Shown here one piece after another: positions 8,777-19,500 of a stretch of DNA of 64,000 nucleotides; within the stretch, counting starts at the first letter, position 1, and every line of letters begins with the position of its first letter. Origin of the DNA: Chondromyces crocatus. Its GTDB lineage: Bacteria; Myxococcota_A; Polyangia; Polyangiales; Polyangiaceae. Made by a program: the position numbers and the translations under genes. Under the pieces are notes generated by a model, which was not told the DNA's origin, made no database searches, and saw only the letters and a program-made list of their open reading frames with translations. The stretch lies in the NCBI RefSeq assembly GCF_001189295.1, contig NZ_CP012159.1, forward strand, positions 9,160,501 to 9,224,500, written 5' to 3'.

Positions 8777-10270
8777 CTACGTGCGGACCTGGATGCGGGT
8801 CTGCGGCCGGAGCGGCACGAGCTGCTGGGCGTAGGCGCGGACGACGCGGTTGTAGAGGTCCTTCACCTTCGGCGCCTTGAGGCTCACCACGAACGCGTAC
8901 GGGATCGGCTGCGGGTCAACGACCTTCATGCCGCTCTCGCGGTGGTGGTAGTAGATGTCGAAGCACGGATCGGCGAGCGACGAGGACCGGAGGCGTTCTT
9001 CATGGTGCAGGCACGGCTCCCACTTATGGCCGTCCTCGCGCAGCGCGGTCTCGGACTGTCCGTAGAGGTTCGCAGGCGAGAAGAACGACCGAGTCTTGGC
9101 GTGCTTCGCCGGCTTGGCGCCTTCCTTCGGCTTCGTGAACTTGGCGCTGTGGGGGCGGAACGCGACCTCGAGCCCGGAGCGTGTGTATGTGCCGGGGTGC
9201 TCGGGGTCGACCTCGGGAGCGATCACAAGGCTCGCAGCAAGGTGGACGTCTCCCTCCAACGTGACGTTGCTGATCGGGACTGGCGCGCGGAGGTGCTCGC
9301 CGACGGGCAGCTCGCCCTGAAAGACGACCAACGTCTCGTCGTCATCACAGGTCACGAGCTGAAGAGGGTCCGCTTCGAACCGACCCCACCCAACATGCTT
9401 CAGCTCGTGGTGCTCCTCGGTGTGCGCGCGGTGGATGAGGAGCGCGCGGATCGCGAGGGGCCCAAGCCGTGTTCCCAACTGCGCACCAATCGACGCCGCA
9501 GAGCGAAGCGCGAACGGCGCGGCAAAGCTGGTGCCGTGCGTGTGCCCGCCGCGAAGCTGCGGAGTGAGGATGCCGAACGGTTCGTCGTCGGACCCGCCGA
9601 AGGCCACGCCGTCAGGCTTCACGATGCCCGGGCTGCGACCCGGACCGACGCAGGAGTATCCCGCGCGCCCCCAGTCGTTCCCGCGCCGGTCCGCCGCACC
9701 GACGGACAACACGTTCACACCGTCCGCAGGCGGCTGGATGCGGTTGAGGCCGGTGGCTTCATCCAGCGCACCATCGTTGCCGGCTGCGACGGTCGCGACG
9801 CACTTGCCGTGCGCAAAGCGCTTGTCGAGGGCCGCGGTCCACAGAGTGACCTCGTCGTCATCCACGGCGAGCGACGGGCCGAGGCTGATGTTCACGTAAG
9901 AGTAGAGCCCTGGGTTCTTGTCGAGGTGCCCGACGATGCGATCGAGCACGTCGAAGTAGTCCGGGTCGGTGGCTGTGCCGGTCTTGTCGTCAAGCACGCG
10001 CACGTGATCGACCGCGCACAGCGGCGGGGCGGGAGCCTGCCCCGAGGCGAGCGGCCCGAAGAGGAACGCGGTGGTGACGCCGAGGCCGTGCTCCTCGAAC
10101 GCCCCCACCGACGCACCGAGCCCCGCGGGCTCCACCAGCGTCGCCCACGTCGAGAGCTCCTTCTGCGCCGCCGTCGGGATACCGCCGTCGAAGATGACAG
10201 CCCGAGAGGCCCCATCGACCGGGGCATCCTTCGGCAGCCGTACGTCAAAACCCTGAGCACCGCGCAGGAT
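8777..10270 (-). pseudogene. Subtilase (S8 family peptidase), 5'-truncated remnant
   Basis: The frame encodes most of an S8 serine peptidase. The catalytic Asp region (AVIFDGGIP) is encoded near 10190, the His region (HGLGVTTAFLFGP) near 10090, the oxyanion Asn in VAAGNDG near 9780, and the Ser motif GTSFAAP near 9520. All three catalytic residues are therefore present, although the usual His-Gly-Thr is His-Gly-Leu. Recognisable protein sequence continues upstream of the first available start codon (GTG 10135) to about 10250-10270. The frame then runs into DNA that codes for a helicase on the other strand and reaches a stop at 10397-10399 with no start codon between. The native N-terminus is missing, so I read this as a fragment; translation from GTG 10135 would lose the catalytic Asp. 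Confidence 0.75.
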
Positions 10271-11214
10271 CGACGGTCGAAATTCGCCAGCTCGGTCGCC
10301 TGCGCGCGGAGGGCGTGCTCTCCGGGCGTCTCGCGACTGGCAACGGAGCCGAGATGCGGCGTGCGCTCGCCGATAGCCACAAGGCCTACGAGCGTCTCAG
10401 GGACAAGGTGCGTCGGCGCGCGAAGAAGCCGGTCGTCGCATGGCGGGCCGACCCGGCGTTGCTCGGCGGCGCTCCAGTCGATCGCGAGTTGGAGAGCGCG
10501 CTTGAGGACCACCTTGTGTCGTTCGTGCTGGACGACTTCCTCGCGACGACCTCGGACTCCGACGAGGTCACCGACGAACGGTTCGACGCGCTCACCGTCG
10601 AGTTTGTCGAGGAGCGGCTGCGCCCACTGCTCGGAGAGCTCGGCGACGAGGACGCCGACGAGGAACAGGCGGTGCTTCGACAACAGGCGTTGCGCGCTCT
10701 CCTCGAGGACGACGATGGTCGCCAGAGCTTCCACGCGCGCCTGCTTCAGGGCGCGACGCGCTGGGAGACACGGCGCTACCTCCAGGCTGCGTTCAATCGC
10801 CCCGGCGCGTCCCCCTGGGTCCTCATCGCGCAGAGCCAGGTCGGACGTGAAGGGCTCAATCTCCACGAGTCCTGTCGCGTCGTCGTGCAGTTCCACGCTG
10901 AATGGAACCCCGCCGTCCTCGAGCAGCAGATCGGGCGCGTCGATCGAAAGGGCAGCCTCTGGGAACAGCGCGCGCGGAAGTGGCTTGAGGACGGAGCCCA
11001 GGGTGAGCCACCCTTCGTCGAGGTCCGCCAGCTCATCTTCGAGGGGACCTACGACGCGTTCCAATGGGATCGGGTCATGCGCCGCCAGCACGTCTTCGAC
11101 GCGAGCCTCTTCGGCTCGCTCTTGCCTGCCGAAGCGTGGGACCGTCTGCCGGAGGGACGACTGGGCGAACTGCTCGCTGCCGCGCCGTCGTTCCGCCCGC
11201 CGCGTTCGAAGTAG
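10270..11214 (+). pseudogene. SF2/SNF2-like helicase C-terminal remnant, 5'-truncated
   Basis: The frame encodes only the C-terminal part of an SNF2-like helicase: motif V-like VGREGLNLHESC and motif VI-like QQIGRVDRKGS, followed by LIFEGTYDAFQWDRVMRRQ. The Walker A and DEAH motifs are absent. GTG at 10315 gives 299 residues, but recognisable sequence (STVEIRQLGRLRAEGVL) continues in frame upstream to about 10270, where the opposite-strand subtilase fragment begins. The 5' two thirds appear to have been lost by the same rearrangement that truncated the subtilase. Intact relatives are defence-associated or RapA-like DNA translocases. Probably non-functional, although a short protein could still be made. 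Confidence 0.7.
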
Positions 11215-11688
11215 GGCACGCGACGCGCGGGCGCCCAAAGCGCGCTGCTCGAACCTCGGCCCCGATGATCAACAGCTCCACCCCCGTGGGCGGCAGCGCC
11301 AACGCGCTCGACCCACGCGATCGGTTCGCGAAGCTCCGCAGATGGCGCGTGCCGCGGCTCCTCGCGAACCTCGTACCCAATGGTCAACAGCCGGGACAGC
11401 TTCCTACCGTCGCGCGCCGTCCCGGCTGTCAACCACCGGGTACGGCTGTTAAACGCCTCTCCGAAAATCTCTCCCGTGCGGGCCAAAGAACGGCGCGGGA
11501 GAACGTCCCACGAGCCCCTCGTCGCGCTCGCTCGACGCTCTCCGCGAGTACCCGTGAGGGCACCACCGCGACGCGCGCAGCGCGCGAAACGCTCGGACTT
11601 GCGGGGAGAAAACGCGAAACCCCCGAGGCTTGCGCCGCGAGGGTCTCTTGTAAAACGCTCCGCTGCGAAGTTCGCAAACGGAGATGAA
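11215..11688. other. Gene-poor boundary segment with tRNA-anticodon-like repeats
   Basis: No convincing gene is seen here. The stretch holds several copies of a short motif resembling the anticodon arm of the adjacent tRNA-Asn: CGGCTGTTAAACGCC at 11443-11457 differs from the tRNA anticodon arm at one base over 15; CCGGCTGTCAACC lies at 11422-11434; its complement-like form GGTCAACAGCCGGGAC is at 11382-11397; and a poorer one (GATCAACAGC) is at 11266-11275. ACAGCCGGGAC (11387-11397) and GTCCCGGCTGT (11419-11429) form an 11-bp inverted repeat with a 21-bp gap. The position between a defence region and the tRNA 3' end suits a decayed attachment region. Confidence 0.4.
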
Positions 11689-11764
11689 TGGCTCCAGCTG
11701 CTGGACTCGAACCAGCGACCCGGCGGTTAACAGCCGCCTGCTCTACCAACTGAGCTAAGCTGGA
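11689..11764 (-). tRNA. tRNA-Asn (GTT)
   Basis: Read on the minus strand this is a complete 76-nt cloverleaf with an encoded CCA end: acceptor TCCAGCT paired with AGCTGGA, D arm GCTC/GAGC, anticodon arm GGCGG/CCGCC with loop CTGTTAA (anticodon GTT), T arm GCTGG/CCAGC with loop TTCGAGT, discriminator G. The 3' end points toward the defence region on its left, the usual arrangement of an island integrated at a tRNA gene. Confidence 0.97.
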
Positions 11765-11906
11765 ATGGCTCGTGACAGGCGCGAACTCTATCCACCTCGC
11801 CTGACCAGTCAAGCCCCATCTCACGCCTTTCCTCCCCTCCCTCTCCCTCTCGCCCCCTCCCCCACGACCTTTGCCCCCACCCCCCCCATCTGCGACAACC
11901 CGCCCC

Positions 11907-13502
11907 GTGCCGCGCGCAGAGCCCCCCCCTCCCTCTCCTTCCCCCGCCTCCTCTCCTCCTCCCGCGCCCTCTCCCACCACCGCCCGCGCCGCCGGCCGCG
12001 GCGGCCTCGCCATCGCCGTCGCCAAGGTCTCCTTCATCCTCTTCGGCTTCATCCAGCAGCTCCTCCTCCCCTGGCTCCTCGGCGTCGACGGCTACGGCGC
12101 CCTCTCCATCGTCCTTGCCGACGTCAGCGTCGTGAACAACGTCATCGTCGCCACCGGCATCCAGGGCGTCTCCCGCGCCGTCGCCAGCGCCCCCCCGGGC
12201 GAAGTCCAGCACGCCTTCGCCCGCGCCCTCCGCCTCCACGCCGCCCTCGCCGTCGCCGTCGCCACCGCCTTCTTCTTCGCGGCCCCTCACATCGCCGCCT
12301 TCGTCAAAGCCCCCCACGTCACCCTCCCCCTCCAGGTCACCTCCGGCGTCATCCTCCTCTACGGCACCTACGCCCCCCTCGTTGGCGCCCTCAACGGCCA
12401 GCGCCGCTTCATCCCCCAGGCAGCCCTCGACATCGCCTACGGCGCCATCCGACTCCTCGCCATCGCCGCGGGCGCCATCCTCTTCATCCGCGCGGGCCAC
12501 AGCGGCGTCCTCGGCGCCACCGCCGGCTTCGTCACCGCCGCCGCCATCATCGTCCCCATCGCTCTCCTCACCACCGGCATCGGCAAGCCTGGCCACGGCG
12601 GCACCTCCGCCCGCGACCACCTCGCTTACCTCCTCCCCCTCGCCGTCTCGCAGGCCTTCCTCAACCTGCTCATGCAGACCGACCTCAACCTCTTCCGCCG
12701 CACCGTCGGACAGGCCGCCACCGACCTCGCCCTCACCGGCCAGGCCGCCGACGCCCTCACCGGCGCCTACCGCGGCATGCAGCTCTTCTCCTTCCTCCCG
12801 TACCAGCTCCTCATGTCGGTCAGCTTCATCCTCTTCCCCCTCCTCGCCCAGGCGCATGCTGGCGGCGACACCGACGCCGTCCGCCGCTACACCCGCACCG
12901 GCGTCCGCATCGCCATGCTCCTCACGGGCCTCCTCTGCGCCCCCATCGCCGGCCTCGGACCCCACGTCTTGCGCATGGCCTTCCCCGAGGAAATCTGGAC
13001 CCAGGGCGGCACCGCCCTCCGCGTCCACGCCCTCGGCATGGGCGCCTTTGCCATCCTCGGCATCTTCTGCGCCGCCCTCACCAGCCTCCGCCGCGAACGC
13101 TGGACGGCCACCCTCACCGGTATCGCCGTCGCCCTCGTCGCCATGGGCTGCCTCTACGCCGTCCCGCGCGCCCCCTTCGGCCCCCAGATGCTCCTCCACT
13201 CGGCCCTCGCCACGGGCGCCGCCCTCACCCTCGCCGCCCTCGTCGCCGCCGCACTGGTCCGCTTCCTCGTCGGCGAAGTCGTCGCCCTGGCCGTCCCCCT
13301 CCGCGTCGTCGCGGCGGTCGCCATCACCATCGCCCTCGGCACCCAGCTCCCCTGGCTCGGCAAGCTCCTCGTCCCCCTCGAAGCGGCCCTCCTCGGCGCC
13401 ATCTACCTCGCCCTCCTCACCCTCTTCGGCGAGATCGGCCGCGCCGACCTCGCCCTCGTCAAGCAGGCCTTCGGCCGCCGCAGCGCATCCAGACCTGCGT
13501 GA
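11907..13502 (+). CDS. Polysaccharide/lipid flippase-like membrane protein (MOP superfamily)
   Basis: About 531 residues, nearly all hydrophobic, with some 12-14 predicted membrane segments and the layout of the polysaccharide-biosynthesis/MurJ/Wzx exporter superfamily (an N-terminal segment AVAKVSFILFGFIQQLLLPW and a central loop with YLLPLAVSQAFLNLLMQTD). It probably flips a lipid-linked sugar across the inner membrane; the substrate is unknown. The start is uncertain: GTG at 11907 is used, but a TTG at 11871 would add 12 proline-rich residues, and the first 40 or so residues are low-complexity Pro/Ser/Ala in either case. The upstream DNA is an almost pure pyrimidine tract without a Shine-Dalgarno sequence. 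Neighbour ettA follows on the same strand. Confidence 0.8.
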   Translation: MPRAEPPPPSPSPASSPPPAPSPTTARAAGRGGLAIAVAKVSFILFGFIQQLLLPWLLGVDGYGALSIVLADVSVVNNVIVATGIQGVSRAVASAPPGEVQHAFARALRLHAALAVAVATAFFFAAPHIAAFVKAPHVTLPLQVTSGVILLYGTYAPLVGALNGQRRFIPQAALDIAYGAIRLLAIAAGAILFIRAGHSGVLGATAGFVTAAAIIVPIALLTTGIGKPGHGGTSARDHLAYLLPLAVSQAFLNLLMQTDLNLFRRTVGQAATDLALTGQAADALTGAYRGMQLFSFLPYQLLMSVSFILFPLLAQAHAGGDTDAVRRYTRTGVRIAMLLTGLLCAPIAGLGPHVLRMAFPEEIWTQGGTALRVHALGMGAFAILGIFCAALTSLRRERWTATLTGIAVALVAMGCLYAVPRAPFGPQMLLHSALATGAALTLAALVAAALVRFLVGEVVALAVPLRVVAAVAITIALGTQLPWLGKLLVPLEAALLGAIYLALLTLFGEIGRADLALVKQAFGRRSASRPA

Positions 13503-13676
13503 GCCCCCCTCGCGGGAACGCCACCTCTCGCACGGTACCGCGCCCCCCTTGACCGAGCGCCCCGGATCTCGCATAGCGCCGCCTGCGAGCACCGCGAGCG
13601 GATGGGGGCGCCCGGGAGGACCCGGCGACGTGCCGCCCAGCACCGCCTCCGGGCAGCAAAAGGCAGGCGTAGCGAC

Positions 13677-15356
<1,680 letters not shown>

Positions 15357-15399
15357 CCAGAAGCCGCACCGAACAGCCCACCGCGGCTGCCAGGGACAG

Positions 15400-15423
15400 C
15401 GCGCCGTGAGCTGACGCGGCGCG
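15400..15423. terminator. Possible hairpin terminator after ettA
   Basis: CGCGCCG (15400-15406) and CGGCGCG (15417-15423) form a 7-bp perfect stem with a 10-nt loop, 44 bp after the ettA stop. No T-tract follows, as is common in very GC-rich genomes, so the call is tentative. Confidence 0.35.
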
Positions 15424-15495
15424 TCGACCTTCACTGCACCGACGCATCCGTGTTTTCCCCTTGGCGCCTCCGCAGACGCCCGTGATAACTGGAAA

Positions 15496-16518
15496 ATGCT
15501 TCGGTTTTCCAGCCGTCGGACAGCGGGCCTCCTCCTCACCTTCGCCCTGCTGACTGCCGGTGGTTGCCGTGTCGAGGTCGGGGGACAGCCCGCAGGCAGC
15601 ACCTCCACGGCGACCAGCGGAGATGGCGGCGCTGGCGCCATGGGCGGTGGCGGCGGGGATGGCGGCAGCGGCGCCACGGGCCCGGTCGTCACCGAGCCCC
15701 TCAAGGTCCTGAACTGGAACACCCAGAACTTCTTCGACGACCAGAAGAACAGCAACGCCTCCGCCGAGATCGTCGTCTCCACGACCAACTACCGCGCCCA
15801 GCGCGCCGCCGTCGGCGCCGTGCTCCGCCAGCTCGATCCCGACGTCGCCGTGCTCCAGGAGGTCGAGAACCTGCGCATCCTCCGCGAGCTGAACGAGGAC
15901 GAACTCGGCGGCGCCTACCCGCACCACGCCCTCATCCCGAGCAACGACATCCGCGGCATCAACATCGGCACCCTGTCGAAGGTGCCCATCGACCGCACCG
16001 TTTCCCACAAAGACGACATGTTCACCAAGGTGGGCACCAACGGGCCCAACTACCGCTTCGCGCGTGACGCGGTCGAGGTGCACATCACCCACGCGGGACG
16101 GCACGTCGTCCTGCTCGGCGTCCACTTCATCTCCAAGGCCTCGCAGAGCAACGAGGACAAGCGGGAAGCCGAGGCCCAGCGCGCCCGCGCCATCGCCGAC
16201 GAGATCGCCGCGGCCGACCCGACGGCGGCCATCGCCGTCCTCGGGGACTACAACGACCTCCCGGAGTCACCCACGGTCCGCGCCGTCGAGGGCAGCGGCA
16301 GCGGCGCCTTCGAGAACATCGGCATGCTCGTCCCCTCGGCCGATCGCTGGACGTACAACTACCAGGGCACGCTGGAGAAGGTCGATCACCAGATCGTGAA
16401 CCCCATCCTCCGCGGCATGCTCCAGCCCGACTCGCCCCGCATCCTCCACAGCGGCGAGGTCGACGACGCCAGCGACCACGCGCCCGTCATGGCCACGTAC
16501 ACGGTGAGCGCCCCCTGA
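15496..16518 (+). CDS. Endonuclease/exonuclease/phosphatase-family lipoprotein
   Basis: 340 residues. A lipoprotein signal peptide ends at the lipobox LTAGGC, followed by a Gly/Ser/Thr linker typical of this genome. The rest is the EEP fold (DNase I/exonuclease III superfamily), with LNWNTQNFF, catalytic-type VLQEVEN, LLGVHFISKA, AVLGDYNDLPESP and the C-terminal SDHAPVMAT. The intact Asn/Glu/His/Asp-x-Asn/Asp-His set suggests a metal-dependent phosphodiesterase or nuclease anchored outside the cytoplasm, for instance for scavenging DNA or phosphate from prey. The substrate is not determinable. It lies 22 bp before tamB on the same strand. Confidence 0.88.
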   Translation: MLRFSSRRTAGLLLTFALLTAGGCRVEVGGQPAGSTSTATSGDGGAGAMGGGGGDGGSGATGPVVTEPLKVLNWNTQNFFDDQKNSNASAEIVVSTTNYRAQRAAVGAVLRQLDPDVAVLQEVENLRILRELNEDELGGAYPHHALIPSNDIRGINIGTLSKVPIDRTVSHKDDMFTKVGTNGPNYRFARDAVEVHITHAGRHVVLLGVHFISKASQSNEDKREAEAQRARAIADEIAAADPTAAIAVLGDYNDLPESPTVRAVEGSGSGAFENIGMLVPSADRWTYNYQGTLEKVDHQIVNPILRGMLQPDSPRILHSGEVDDASDHAPVMATYTVSAP

Positions 16519-16540
16519 GCTGATGTACTAAGCTCGGCCC

Positions 16541-19500
16541 ATGCTGAAGGCGAAGCGCCGTCCGAGCCGCGGAAAACGCGATTTCGGGCGCACTTTCGCC
16601 CGGTTCCTGTGCGTCGTCTTCGCCATCCTGGGCGCCATCCCCCTCACCCTGGGCGTCCTGGTCCGCCTGGAGTTCGTCCGCGCCTGGGCTGCCACCGAGA
16701 CCGCCGCGCTGCTCCAGCGCGAGCTGGGCCTCACCGCGCGCTACGACGTCAGCATCAAGCTCTGGCCGCTCCAGGTCGCCCTGGACGAGGTGCGGCTCGA
16801 CGCCTCGGACGGCGGCTCCCCGGTCCTGGAGGTCGAGCACGTCGCCGTCCGCCCTCGCCTCTTCTCCTTGCTCGCGGGCCAGATCGACGCCGGTGACATC
16901 GAGATCCTCGGCCCGCGCGTGCGCATCGTCGTCGAGAACGGCGAGCTGCAGAACCTCGCCCTCCGCCTGCCCGAGAGCAACGCACCGAAGAGCGAAGGGC
17001 CCACGCGCGCCCCCTTCTCGTCCCTCGCCATCACCGACGCGCACCTCGACCTCACCATCGAGGGCGTCCACGCCACCACCCGGGAGCTGGACCTCGACGT
17101 CTCCGCCGAGAGCGGCGACACCTTCGAGATCGCCCTCCGCAGCGGCCTCGCCACCGTCACCCGCACCCACGCCATCCCGGGACGCGAGGCGTACGAGGAC
17201 AGCGTGGACGAGGACGTCATCTGCCGCTTCGACACCCGCATCCGCGTCGAGCCTCACAGCGTGCTCGTCCGGCGCCTCACCCTCGAAGGCTCCGTCGATC
17301 TCGACGCCGACCCTGGCACCGCGCCCGACTGCGGCCTCCCCGCGAACGACTGGCGCGCCCTCGCCCTCGAACTGGGCGCCATCCGCGTGGCCGGCGTCGG
17401 CACCGCGGGCGCCGACATCCCCACCGCCGCGAGTGGCCGCGTCCGCCTCCGCGCCCCCGTCGGCATCGTCCAGCGCTTCGTCGACGCCCCTTACGTCAGC
17501 GGCGCCGTCTCCGTCGACCTCGAAGCCGAGTACCAGGCCGGCGACCAGCTCCCGCGCGTCGAGGGCAACCTCATCGCCGAGAGCGCAGGACTCGAAGGCA
17601 AGGTCTTCTCCTCCCTCCTCTCCGCCAGGGTCGACATCCTCAAGGACACCATCCGCCTCACCGACGTCGAGGCGGACTGGGCCGACGGCCACATTCGCAT
17701 CGAGCAGGCCGCCCTCCAGCCCTTCGCCCCTGGCATCAAGCTCACCGCGGGCCCCATCAGCATCGAGCGCGTCGACCTGAACGGCCTCCTCCGCGACCTC
17801 GACGCGCACCCTCGCGCCCACGTCCAGTGGCTGCTCGAAGAGGGCACCTTCGAGTACTTCAGCGGCACGCTGAACCCCCTCTCCCTCGTCGGCCCCCTCA
17901 GCGTCGACACCCGGGACTTCAACGTCTTCGACCGCCACCCCAGCGAGCCTGGACGCCGCCGCATGATGGGCGTCCCCGAAGGCCAGGTCCGCGGCGTCTT
18001 CCAGATCAAGCCCGACGCCGTCGTCCTCTCCAACTTCACCATCGAGACCCCAGCCTCCCGTTCCCTGGTCCGCACCAATGTCGCGCTCGGCTTCGCGGGC
18101 GTCCTCGCCATCGACATCTTCAACGGCTCGCACATCGACCTCGCCGAGCTGGGCCCCCTCGTCGAGACCCTCGACATCCGCGGCCTCGCGCAGTTCAAGC
18201 GCGTCACCGCGCGCGGCCCCTTCGAGCACCCCAAGATCGTCGCCGACGCGGTCATCGACGGCTTCCAGATCGCCGGCTTCGACATCGGCCGCCTCGAACC
18301 CGAGCGCATCGAGTTCGAGCCGCTCGTCCTCACCCTCCAGAACGCGCGCATCCTCCACGGAAAGAGCCTCGCCAAGGCGACCACCCTGCGCCTCGACTTC
18401 GACGCCGGCGCCGACGTCCTCCTCGACGCCGACATCGACACCCGCGAAGCCCCCGGCCTCTCGCTCCGCGACCTCTTCCACATCTTCGGCCTCCACGAGG
18501 ACCCGCGCTACACCGGCTACCAGGGCGTCGCCCAGGGCACCGCGCGCGTCCACTTCGCCCTCGGCGGGCGCGAGGACCGCTGCGGCGGCGGCTACCTCCG
18601 CCTCGGCGCCGCCTTGCGCCTCACGAACGTCACCCTCCTCGGCGAGACGTTCGACGACGGCGACGTCGACTTCGACTTCATCTGGGACGACCAGCTCGCG
18701 AGCGAGAACGGCATGCGCATGGACATCCGCTCCGCCGCGCTCCGCAAGGGCGGCGGGTCGGTGCTCGCCAGCGCCCAGGTCCGCCACGGCGCCCTCCTCC
18801 AGGGCAGCGTCATCGCCAGCGGCGTCCCCCTCAAGCGCCTCGACGCCATCGGCTCCCTCGGCCAGAGCCTCGACGGCACCGTCTCCCTCACCGCATCCCT
18901 GGGCGGCACCCTCTCCCGCCTCCAGGCCCTCGCCGACGTCCACCTCTCCCGGCTCCGCATCGGCCCCTCCACCCTGCCGACCTCGCGCCTCTCGGTCACC
19001 CTCCGCCCCACCGGCACCCCGCCGAAGATCATCGGCCGCAGCAAGTGCGGCAACGCCATCGGCGCCCCCTTCGACCTCGCCGAGTACCAGCTCGATCTCC
19101 CCTCCGGCGACATCGTCGTCGACGGCTCCCTCTTCGGCGGCCAGGTCGGCCTCGACGGCCTGCACCTCACCCAGCAAGAGCGCATGGTGGTCACCGGCAA
19201 GGTGCACATGGCCGCGCTCGACCTCGGCACCCTGGCGAACCTCATCCCGGGCGTCGCCTTCGCCGCTGCACCTCCGAAGGGCTCGCTCACCGCGAGCGTC
19301 GACATCGGCCGCCTCCAGCTCTCCGACCCCTCGCGCGCCACGGTCACCGCCGCCATCGAGGCCCTCTCCATCGAGCGCGAGGGCCAGCGCTTCAGCCTCG
19401 TCGAGCCCAGCGGACCGATCCGGCTCGCCCAGAACACGCTCCGCGTCCCCAACCTCCGCCTCGCCTGGCGTGCCCGCTCCGGCCTCACCATCGGCTTCGC

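Noticed and set aside
8645-11452. A plus-strand open frame of 935 codons across subtilase and helicase remnants
   Set aside because: Out of frame with both recognised families; openness is due to high GC.
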